The notes under the pieces were generated by a model. That model was not told the DNA's origin, did no database searches, and worked only from the letters and a program-made list of their open reading frames with translations. From contig JAYJMM010000028.1 in assembly GCA_037349105.1 (NCBI GenBank), positions 4,526,001 through 4,590,000 on the forward strand: DNA of 64,000 bases, given 5' to 3'. The stretch comes from Limnomonas spitsbergensis. Its lineage: Eukaryota; Chlorophyta; Chlorophyceae; Chlamydomonadales. Position 1 is the first letter of the stretch; every line of letters begins with the position of its first letter. Shown piece by piece: positions 49,001 through 61,000 of this stretch. A program made the translations under genes and the position numbers.

Positions 49001-52000
49001 ATGATGGCATGGAGGGGTGCGGGGGGGTGATATGATGGCATGGAGGGGTGCGGGGGGGTGATATGATGGTATGGAGGGGTGCGGGGGGGTGATATGATGG
49101 CAGGGGGGGTGCGGGGGGGTGATATGATGGCAGGGGAGGGGTGCGGGGGGGTGATATGATGGCAGGGGGGGGTGCGGGGGGGTGATATGATGGCAGGGGG
49201 GGTGCGGGGGGGTGATATGATGGCAGGGGGGGTGATATGATGGCATGGAGGGGTGCGGGGGGGTGATATGATGGCAGGGGGGGAGATACAAGGGATTAAT
49301 TATATGATGGCAGGGGAGGCAGTCCCTGACCCCACACGTGACTTCCCTTCTCGCTCCTTAGTCCTTACCTGCATCATACCAGGACTGCACGCGAAGACGC
49401 CAGATGCCACCCTCAGCGCGTCCGGCGAGCCCTCTTCCTTGGACTTTCCGTCCCCCCCTCGCCTGCCCCCAGAATAAGTGTCCATACTGTCAGTCACGGA
49501 GTTCGCCTTCTCCATGACCGCAATTGACATGGTGCTCCTGATTTGTCTGTCCCCATGCCCTGCTCCCCCCTCAAAGCCGTCCCCCAGGTCGTCGTCCACC
49601 ACCTTGACCTTGGGAATGTTGTACTGGATCTGCACGCACAAGTACAGTATGGTACGGTGAGTTCCTGTACGGTACAGTGCGGTAATTAAAAACTCAGTGC
49701 GGTACGATACTGTGAGTTGATTCAGTACGATATGGTACGGTGATTGGATTCAGTCTGTACAGTACGGTGAGTGGATTCAGTACAGTGCTGTGCGGGGAGT
49801 GGATTTAGTGCAGTACAGTACGGTGAGTGGATACAGTGCGGTACGGTGAGTTTCACGCACAAGTATGTTACGGTAAGGGAACAGAGCTACGATCAGTGTT
49901 GGAGCAGTATGCTGTGAAACCAGCAAACAGCGGATCACTCACACCTAAATTAAAAAAGACAAATGAGATAATCTGTCAGTCGTTAAACCACCTGGGCCGG
50001 GACTCCCACGAGGCCTCGTTTTCACGCCCAGACTTTCCCAAGGCGCCACACTTTTTCACACCCCCAGCTCCTGGGAAGTAAGTCCTAAAATCTGAAAGGG
50101 ACAGCACTGGCCGGGTGGCTTCTAGCCGGACAGCGAGGGAGATGGAAAGCCCGTCACACTCGCTCAGTACTAGCAGCCTCTGTCCTGCCCAACTCATGCT
50201 TTGTTAGCTGTGTACTGCTTCCCACCCCTTATGCCCCCCCCCTCATCCCGTCACCTACAATCCTACTGGGACCTGAATCCGGGAATCACCCGCACCTCCA
50301 CTGATGTCCCCCCTCCCTTCCCCCCCAACCAGCTCCCCCCCCAACCAGTCCCCCCTCCCTTCCCCCCCAACCAGCTCCGTCACCCACAATACAACTGGGA
50401 CCTGTAATTTCATCACCCACATTATTTGCTGCTGATGAGCAGTCAAAGCATGCAAGTTTTCCCAATCAAGTTTCCCCATGCATTCCTCTCGCTGATCATG
50501 GAACAACAGAGGTTCCAATCGGCTGGTGGCCACAGCCTGCTGCAGATCCTGGGCCGAGGGAGTTCCAAAATCATCCCATTCATTTACCTTGAGCAGTCAA
50601 TCCATGCAATCTCCCCCTGCCATCATTTGACCAAACCTGCCAACCATCCCCTCCCTGAATTTCTGTCGCAGATCCTGGAGTATGGGTGTTCCTTCCGTCT
50701 GCCGCGGGTTCTGGGCCGATTGGTACATCTGATGGCTAGAATAGGCTATGGGCAATAGGTGCGGCGGGTCCTGGGCTCAGTGGAGTACAAAAGCAAGCAA
50801 GCCATCAGTCCACCCAAAGCAGGAAGGGGGGGGAGTCATGAAATGCGTTGATTTCTTTATTTCCTGTATTGTTCCCCCCATCCTCTCCCTTCCAGAGCCC
50901 AGCAACGGGTCTAGGATGCAACCGGTTGAATCACCAGACTCGTCTGTATCCTCTCCGGTGTTTTGTCTCTTAGCCAGACAGAAAGAGAACTACGCCCCAC
51001 GCAGGGGCGTGAGGGTTATGGAAACAACGCGGCATGGGCCGAGGCCTCGTCCGCGCCGTTACCATAACCTTAGACAGAGTCATGTATATTTTGTGTTGCT
51101 GTCCGGTTTCTCGAAAAGTGTGGAAATAGTGTGCAAGTTGGGAGTGTCACCTGTGGGTCTGCAAAGCGCTCCATAGGGTCGCATTGTGCCGCCGCCACCT
51201 TCTTGTCATACGTTTTCTCCAGCGCCTCCATCAGCTGCTCCTTGGTCACCGTCAGCCTGCCCGCCAGCGCCGTCAGCATGGCGCCTCCTTCGGAGGTCAT
51301 CGATTCCGGGTCCGACTCCGCCACCTGTGCCAGCGAGCCCGCGGCGCCGCGATCAGCCCGGTTATCAGAGGGGTTGCGCCGGCGCACGCTGAGCCGGCCG
51401 ATGCTGAGCAGAGAGCCTAGCCTCTGGCCGAGCCCGGAGAGCGAACCGGGGCGGACGGGAGGCTCGCGAAGAGAGGAGCCTGGGCGCTGGGGGGGGCCCA
51501 CATGCCCTGCCGCAGCGCCCGCAGAGCTCGGTTGGGCCGAGCTGGGTCGTGAGTCAGGTGGGTGGCCGGGGCTGCCGGGGGGCAGATCTGTGGGGAACTG
51601 GGTTTGCGCAAGGCGATGGATATGGCTGCTGTTGTTGCCGGGCACCGAGGGCACACCAGAGACAGAGCCCATGTCTCCACCATCAACACCAACACTGCCC
51701 GGGCGGCTGCCTGCCACTGTTTGTTGGAGTGAGGAGAAAGGGGAGAAGGAAGTGTGTGTGTGACGGGTGACCTTTGGTGACCAATATGGCGAGCAGAACG
51801 GAAGCCGGATAATCGGCAATTTCAGCGTGTCCACTGGCCAAAAGAACTTGCTGGCGAACGCCTATGTTCACACTTTTGCATACCACTGGCTACTCGAAAA
51901 GCATGTATTAATTTTGAAATCAGAAACTCTGTGACGCAGAGATCAGTGACATGCGGAGATCAGGGTAGCAGGAGATCAGAGAAACTGGGCATTTTTTTCT

Positions 52001-55000
52001 TCTTCATTTTTGCCGTTTGTTTGGTACCCCGACGTTGCAGGTACCGTTTTCCTCTCAGGGTGAATCTGGCTGCCAGCCACTGATTGGTAGAGGAAGCATG
52101 GGAGAGAAGGAGATCCACCAGTGTGCGCCATCCTGGCATAGGACCCCACTGCTTTGCGCAGCAAGCCCACACAGTGTCCTCACTTTCCACCCGTGACAAC
52201 TCCACCACTCACCTCCGCCCTACACACGCTGGACCCTGGGTGCAGTAGCCTGCCATTTCTCTGATCACACTTCTCCCACCAACCCCTGTTCCGATCATGA
52301 CCGTTGCTCTCACCTCTGAGTTGCGTTTTGCAGTGACATATCCAACTTTATAGGGGCCGCCCAGTGACCGCCTAAGGCCCGATTAGGACCAAACCTGGAC
52401 CCGCCTATGACTAGTGGCCAGAGCAACATGGCTGGACATGACAGGGGGCCTCCGGCCAGCGGCCAGAGTATAGCTGTCACGTAGCTGAGTCAAGAGAAAG
52501 GAAGACTGCCTCACCTCCGTTGATCTTCCGGATCAGCAGGACCGCATCCGCTTCGCTGATAGGCATGCCGAGATTTTCAAACATCTCGAGCAGCTGATCG
52601 GCATCAACGCGGCCCGTAGCTTCGGTGTCCACCCTGAGACAGCAAAGGGAAAGCCAAGGGAACAAGTTGGAAACCAGGGAGGGGGTGAAGTGCAAGATAG
52701 CAAGCTGTGGCCGCACATGCCCTTCAGTGTCTACCCTGAGACAGCCAAGCATGTTGTCAGGTAAATATCATTGAGGAACCACTTATGGGCACCTTTTGCA
52801 TTGATGCATGCATGGGAAAGCCAAGGGCACAAGTTGGAAATCAGGAAGGGGGTGAAGTGTGGGCATGTCAACGAGGATCCACTCTTGGATTCACTTGGAG
52901 TCCTGGAATGTCTCCAGATCCAGCGTAAATGTCCCAACTCGCATTTCAGGTAAGCATTTCTGAACAAGGCCTTCCATCAACCAAGAAAGATCAACCTAAA
53001 TCTCTCACACACATGCACCCAATACAAGGCCCTGCATCACACTTGTGTACACACCCGGCTCCTGGAAAGTAAGTCAAAGTATGAAAAGTGCAACAACGCA
53101 CCCGACAAAATGCCCTACATCACACCCTCATCTCACATGCACCTGACACCCTCATCTGACTCGCCCTACATCTCACTGGCCCTACATCACACCCGCATCT
53201 CACTCGTCAAACGCCTCGTCAATGTCCTGGAGAGTCTCTGGATCCAGCATGAGGTCCTCGGCCTTCATCAGTGGGTTGCACTTGTCAAAATCGGCAACCC
53301 ATGTGGGCCCTCTGGTCGCCCACCATTCAGCCTGCATACGAGGAAGGGAGTATTAGTTCAGCATGCCCAAAACTTCATGTTTCCTTTTGTGTCGAATAAC
53401 GAGTGGGTCAATTTCATTGGGGCAAGTTGAACATGGAGAGAGGGGGGTAGGGGCCGCCAAATGCTGTACCAGGCTGTCATGGCAGGAGGCAGCAGGAGTG
53501 CTTGGTCAAAGGTGTAGGATGACCACGTCCGGACAAAGATTGCGGTCATGTCCAACGGCGGATATTTCCTGGCAGGGTCTGTCCTGGACTGTTGCTTGAG
53601 GCCAAGGGCCTAAGACCAAGGAGGGGGGTCTGTCTGTGGTGTGCCTTCATGTATGTTGTCACATGCTATTTGTTTGAACACACGCCTTGGCGCCATGTGG
53701 ACTGACTTACTTTACATGGGCCTAGCTTTTTTTGTAACTATGATTTATTTTGACACAGGCCGAGCCATTTGTACACGGACTGAGCCATTTGTTACTGAGC
53801 CATTTGTAACTGAGCTGAGCCATTTGTTACGTCTTTCAATCCGTTCGAGCATTTTCAATCTAAAAAGGAGATCCTCCAATCTGCAGGAACTTGTCACACA
53901 CCAGCGATGCAGGCTTAAACCTGGGGTCTCCGTCCCTCGGCAGCTTGCCCCCGATGATGTCCATGAGAATATCTGCGGGGTTCTCGTTCTTGGGAATTGT
54001 GAAAGACAGCGCCAGACGGAAGTACACCACTGCGATGCCGGGGGGGCCCATGTACACTGTCTGACCGCCATGGCCCAGCAACAGCACCTAAAGGGTTGAG
54101 GAGTGGGTTTGTTTGTGTGTGTAAGATTGGGGCGGCAGAAATAGGGTTTGGGAGGACCCATGGACACAGTTGAACCCCCGCGGCCCAGGAGCAGCACCTG
54201 TGTGCAAGGCACCGAGGTGGCAGCAACAGAGGCCAGGGGGCAGGTGAAGCAGGGGGGCAGATCCTGAGGAAGGGGGAGATAGAGAAGCAACAGGGGCGAG
54301 CAACACGACATATTTCATGCCCTCGCCCGTTTGCACGAATGAGTTCAGGCCAGCAGTCCAGCCGGATCATGGGTTGCATGGCAGTCCTTGAGTGTGCTGC
54401 TTGCTATTCACAGGATTTTATTCCATGCAGTTGTACATTCTCATTAGGTATACTGCAAACTTGCATGGCCTTCCCTTGATGGCTTCCCATCTTAAATGGC
54501 TTTCCCTTTGATATGCATTTATGTTTCTTGAATGCTCCCCCCTGGGGGGTCCGCATCGACACAACACTCTGCACGCATTTCCGACTGAAATTGCGCCAAC
54601 AACCGAAAATTAGCATTAAACAACGAATCCCTCAAACCCTGAACAACTCTTAAGGGCAGGCAAATGGAACATACTGTCCCGGGAGATAAGTCCACCACGT
54701 TGTCACGCACCTGGTCAAATAGGTTGAAGCTTGAATAGCGAGGCTGGTGGATGACAGCGATGACTGTCATGCCCAATGAAGTCATGTCCGCCAAGCAGCT
54801 GCGGGGGAGAGCAACAGATGGTTCAAAAACAGATGATTCAAACCCAGATAATTTAAATACAGATGGTTCAAAACATTTGACTCAAATACGGTAACGGTAT
54901 GGCTTCGGCCCAGGCTGCGCTGTTTCCTTAACTCTCACGCACACCACGGGGCGTAGCTTTCTCTGTTTCTTTCTGATTCAAAAACAGAGAATCGAGATAG

Positions 55001-58000
55001 AGGTGACCGGAATGGGAATCCATGATGAACACATATGCTGGTAGCTGCAAACTCACAACAGGATATTGCTTAGACATGCCCCTGTCCCCTCAAGGCATGC
55101 CCTTTCGTCCCCTTGAGGCACTCACATTCATGATGGCCCTTACCGCCTATTTGCCCACCATTCCCAATTTGTCCACTCCAGGCACTCACAACAGGATCTT
55201 GCCTAAGGGCATGCCCCTTTCCCCTTGGGGCCTATGCCCTTTCGTCCCCTCCAGGTACTCACAACAGGATCTCGCTTGACACAGTGGCGTCTAGCCCCGA
55301 CGTTGGCTCGTCCAGGAACAACAGGCTAGGTTGCGCTACCAGCTCAAGACCAATGTTGACGCGCTTGCGCTGCCCCCCGCTGATGCCGCGCTTCTCCACG
55401 CTGCCCACGCGGTAGTGCTGAATCGCCTTGAGCTGCAGCATCTCCAGCGCGTCCTCGATCACCAGCACGCGGCGGCGGCGGGTGTTGACGTCCACCGGCA
55501 GGCGCAAGCACGCGGCGTAAGCGAGGTTCTCTCTGCACGGGTGATGAGGGTGGGCCAATGGCAAAAGGACGCATGTGCGCGTGTGGCGGGTGAGGCAGGT
55601 TGTGAACGTCCACTGACAGGTGCAGGCACGCGGCGTAGGTTAGGTTCTATCTGCACAGGTATTCAGGGTACTTTTTTGGTCGGTGTGGTCGGGGGCGCAT
55701 AAGGCCATGGGTTGCATGTGCGTGTGCGGCAGGTGGTCGGGGTGCATGTGCGCATGTGGCGGGTGGTTGGGGATCCCCCAGACCATCACACCCTCTCCAA
55801 CATACCATAAGATCATTGCTGACAAACAAACCAATCAAAGTCACCAACACCTGTATTCAAACCACAAGCCTTCACACCTTAAGTGGCTGCGGATACTTGC
55901 GCTATGTTTGGAACAACAACACCTTCTCACCTAACGGTGAGGTCCCCGTGCACAATGTCATCCTGGGGCACGAAGCCCATGATCTTCTTCAGCTTTGACA
56001 GCGGCATGTACTGGTCATTCACACGCACGGCGCCAGTGATCACGCAGTCACTGCCCACCTGCATCCAGCAGTGTCAAAAATGGTGAAGACACAGCTCGAC
56101 AGCACCTTCCGTATCATTTCCAAGGTACCGTTTTCTAATACAACTTAATTTCAAAACTTTAAAACGTCCCCATGGAGTGACTGCAGGCCTGCACACAAAT
56201 AGAGACCGCCCAATCAAACCACTGCGCAACAGAATTAATTGTTTGGTTACCGCTTTGATCATCACAAAAGAACCCGCCGGCTACAAATCAGAGAGATCCA
56301 GTACCAACCTGGTAGGAGCTTAAGTGTCCTGTCCCAGGCCTACCACATACACCAACACAGCTGTCAAGAGAAGCCTGCCATCAAAAGGAAACGAGGATTC
56401 CAAAACAAAAAAACGTGTTTTTCTGCGCTCCACACCTTGCCACAGAGCACGTTTAAGAAAGTGGTCTTCCCCGAGCCGGACGGACCCATGACCGCGTTCA
56501 GCTTGCCTGAGGGAAAGTAGCCTGATGAGCCAAGACAGCGGCACATAAAGGAGAGGCGTTAGAGGCATGAAGGGAGGGCTGGTGGCAGATCACAGTGTCT
56601 GGGCAAAGAGGTTTTCAGCGGGCTTGAGCCGTCACCTATAGTAGCAGGTCACTGCGCAGATTTGGGGAATGACCTGGGCAGATGAGGTACGACATCAAAT
56701 CGTCACAGAGCTACATCCTTGTTTGCATCAGACAGACAATTCAGGGCATGAAAACCTAGAACATGCGGCAAAGGGCTGCCGGGAAAAAAAAGGCAAATGA
56801 AAAATACCAGTCAAAACTACGTTAATGTATATTTGTATAGATAGTCAACCGGTATTGCTATGTGTTTACCACACCTGCCGGCTGCCGAGCCATCCCTGCT
56901 TGCTTATTAGACACTCCATGCAGCACTTTTATTATAAAGCCTACGTCTCGTGAAAACAACATAACAGCCAATTTATGCTTTCAGACGGTCTCCCGGTATT
57001 GCTGCATGTTTTCCCTGCCTACCGACCGCCGGCTTGCCATTCCTGCTTGCTTACCCGAAACTCCATGCAGGACCACTTTGTCTTTGTTGTGCAGCCTCAT
57101 GCCCAGGTCCTGAAACTCCAGCTTGATACGTGGCTCCAACAGGCCAAAACCAGGGTACTTGGTCTATAGGGATCAAAGGGCATCAGGTCAGCACATAGGA
57201 CCAGCGGCACAACTGCCTCTTTGTTGTGCAGCCTCATGCCCAGGTCCTGAAACTCCAGCCTGATACGTGGTTCAAACAGGCCAACACCGGGGTACTCAAT
57301 CTGTCAAAGGCAGGGCAACATTAGGGCACTTTGTCTACAGGATGTTCAGTTTATAGAATTCTGGCTTCACACCGAAAACCTGAAATTATACAACTAAACA
57401 ATAATTGAAACCACGATCAAGAAATGAGTCGATCCTTTGCAGTTGTAGATCGATGAATACCTAGGTAGGCATCTAGCCAGCTCCCATGAGTCCATGACCT
57501 GCATCACCACCATCCGAGGCGTCATTGTTGCAGCCTGGCATCTGAAAGGACAGTATCTGACACCATTTTTGATTCCAGTGCACCAGATCTGGTGAAGCCA
57601 GTCATCAGTTCCGTTCAAGGCAGATGCCTGCGCTGCCTCCCCGTGTTTCTGTATAAGGCGAGTGGTAGCCAACGGTGACCCGTAGGGTGAGTCGAAGGTA
57701 AATTGGATTGGCGATTTCAGCCCAGCCAGTCGCCATAAGAAGTCACGGCTCGCCAAAGGCACGTGCCCCTGTTCATACTTGTTTACACTCTTGGCTCCTA
57801 CAAAAGTAATCATACGTTTTGATATCAGAAACACTGCACCCCCCCTCCCCCCCCCCCCCCGCTGCCCTGCCCCTCCTACCGAGATCGGGCTGCCGTCGTC
57901 CCCCTCCCCCGACAGGCCGCCTGCATGCTTCCTGAAGCTCTGAAGCAGGTGCTTCTGCATCTTGATGACGCGGCTGCGCTTGATGTCCGTCTTTGCCACG

Positions 58001-61000
58001 TCCTCCTTGTTGGCCGCGGCTGACGTGCTTCCATCCATCCAGGAAAGCAGGAGCCAGATCAACGGCATGGCCACAACCATCTGTATGGGGGGCATCATAA
58101 TTCCGCCATTATTAAGAAACATTGTTCTTTGCTCTAGAACCGTTGGATGATCTAGATCCCGCTCAATCATATCCAGTTCAAGACGTGCGATCTCACCAGA
58201 ACTGCCGACAGGAACCTTAACCCTCACCAGTGATGTCACTGACCTTAAAATTCTACTCGGCCAAAGCTGAACGACCGAATTGCAATCCAAATTCGGTCGA
58301 CAGGTTTTATTTTCCTGCCAAATTGGCCTTAATTTCTCTTTGATCTTCAACAATATGGCATCTGTCCTCATACGAGGGAGTATGTCGAGCTGAGCTAGTA
58401 TGCTGGCTGGAATAGGTTCAAAACACGCACGGATGCCTATCCTAGGGTTCAGTCTACACCTTCAGGGCTTGGTCCAACACTTTCCAAATGTGGCATGTTT
58501 GCAAACTGAATGGCCAAGATTTCTTTAAGACAGCCAGGCTTTCGTGTGAAAGAATAACACCACAACAATTCGTCAAAGGACCGTTGCGTCAGATTATTTC
58601 TTTGCCTGGACTTCCGAACGAGATCGTGGCTATTCACATATTGGCGAATAACGAATTGCCATGTTTTGGCAATGCGATTCAAATGCGCCGGGCCGGTCTG
58701 CTCCACCGACGAGTTAGAAATGGAAAGTGTGGATCGGTGGTGGGTAGCGGTGCTGGGGACAGCCAGTGGAAGCCGAACGCGAATTCTAAAACACCTTCAA
58801 ATAGCCTGCCTTCAGCCCGCCCCCACCACAGATTCGGCCTTAGGCCACCCCTCCCTACCGCAACCTTCGGCTGCGGCCTGCCTTCGGCCGAACACCCCTA
58901 TTTTTTCTTTCGGCCAAAGCCGAGTCGCCCTTTGCGGGGTGATCAGCCATATGTTAATCCCGGCCGCTCGCGTTGGCGGCCGATCGGCTGTAACTTCACT
59001 GACCCTGACCAGAACTACCGACAAGGACCCTAAACCCTCAACATAACTGCCAACAAGAAACCTATACCCTCACCATAATTGCCGACAAGGAGCCTAAACC
59101 CTCACCATACCTGCGGACAAGAAACATAAACCCTCACCATAACTGCCGACAAGGACCCTCAACCCTCAACATAACTACCGACAAGGAACCCAAACCCTCA
59201 CCATAACTGCCGACAAGGACCCTAAACCCTCACCAGAACTGCCGACAAGGAACCTAAACCCTCACCTTAACTACTGACAAGGATCCCAAACCCTCACCAG
59301 AACTGCCGACAAGGAACCTAAACCCTCACCAGAACTGCCATCAAGGAACCTAAACCCTCAACATAACTGCCGACAAGGAACCCTAAACCCTCACCTTAAC
59401 TACTGACAAGGAACCTTAACCCTCACCAGAACTGCCGACAAGGAACCTAAACCCTCACCAGAACTACTGACAAGGACCCTAAACCCTCACGAGATCTGCC
59501 GACAGGGACCCTAAACCCTCACGAAAACTGCTGACAAGGAATTTAAACCCTCACCAGAGCTGCTGACAGGAATGCAATGCCGCTGTAGATGGGCTTTGTG
59601 GTGCCGGCCGGGCAGTCGGACAGGGCCACGCACTTGTGCGGCGCCACGCTCTGCCCCTGGCAGTAGAAACCGACCGGACAGATGATGCTGACCGAGATGT
59701 TGGGGCAGTAGTACCCACCACTGAATCATGAGGATGAAGCAGGCAAGTGGAGAGGAGGTGATGGGAGGGCGACGCAGACTTGTTTCATAAACGTTTTTCT
59801 AGGCTTGCTTCTGGGTCGACCTTTCAGGCATGCAGGTTACAAAGGCTGGCAAATTGTGCTGCGCGGCATTTTTCCAATCTTGTCAAACCAACGTGATTTC
59901 ACACCAGTGTGGATTTAAAACTATGTTAAATAGTATCACTGCCTGCTCCTTAACGTCTTTGCCTTACCTGCACAAGCTGTACGGTCTTGTCGAGCCTGCT
60001 GGGCACAGGTTGCCTTTCATAGGGTCCCCAAAGTCCCTGATCCGCTGAAGAGCCGTCACGGGCTTCAAAGGCATTTCTGCGCGGAACAGGGCGGGTTTAG
60101 GTTTTCGAGGCTATTTCTGCGCGGCGCAGTGCAGAACCAGCAGCAGACATTTAAAGGCTGCATATCATCTCAATTTGTTTCCAATGCATCAGCTATAATT
60201 TAGCTGAGGCATCGTAGCCTACAGCCGAACAGGAACGGCGCAGCAGACCTTGATCTCCTCAGCCCAGCCGTTGCTGTCCTGAGGCTTGACGTAGGTAGAC
60301 TGGTATGCACTAGAATGAAAAGTGCCATGCAGAGCACAGTGCACTCAGGAAGACAGCGAGGTGGGGTTCAGGGTTAATGATTAGGGTTAGGGTTCATAGT
60401 TAGGGTTTAGGATTTGTATCAGTGGCTGCATCAGTTGACTACGGTGATACAGGTGCATGTGTGCGGGCTGGGAGATGGCACTCGCGCCCCTGCACCTGCA
60501 CCACACACATGCAACAAGCCCTCAGCCTCTGTTTATAATACGCACTACATGTTAGAACTACCGGTATTAGGGGAATACCATATAACCGGTTTCACTCCAC
60601 TATAAATTAATTATTTTGGGGGGTGCGCGGACAGCCTGCGCGGTACAATTAATTACAAAATTCATGCTGCGCGAACTTGTCAGTCACAGAGCAAAAAAAC
60701 TATTGGAGGGGGAGCGCGGACAAGTTTCCGGTACCAAATATCAAATTTCTGCCAATACTCGGCCCTGACGCCCAATGACAAGCGAAAAGATGTGAGTTCG
60801 ACACTCTATACTGTTCGGTTCTACCCAAGCGATGTTTTCGATTGTGGTGACAGTACGTAGTGGCTATTTGCCCTGCGCGAAGTTGATTTTTTTGTAGCTG
60901 CGCGGACATTTATGAAGAAGATCTTCAGGGCTGCGCACTCAGGAAATAAAACTATTTGCTCAAAATGGCTGTTGCGCGGTATAAGCGCTGCGCGGACACA

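Noticed and set aside
40293..49291. Three overlapping - strand ORFs of about 2,900 codons each (HHITPPHPSMPSY-type repeats)
   Set aside because: They are three frames of one 31-bp minisatellite with no stop in any frame. Because 31 = 1 mod 3, all frames give the same 31-residue cycle. The block lies in an intron with a good donor and acceptor, and in the frame entering from exon 49629-49369 a stop comes at about 49300, before the array.
51131..51763. + strand ORF of 210 codons
   Set aside because: Antisense of the GC-rich ABCG linker exon 51716-51151; composition keeps it open, and no family resemblance was seen.
60360..60415. True telomere or chromosome end
   Set aside because: Only two or three imperfect repeats inside a gene; too short and internal.
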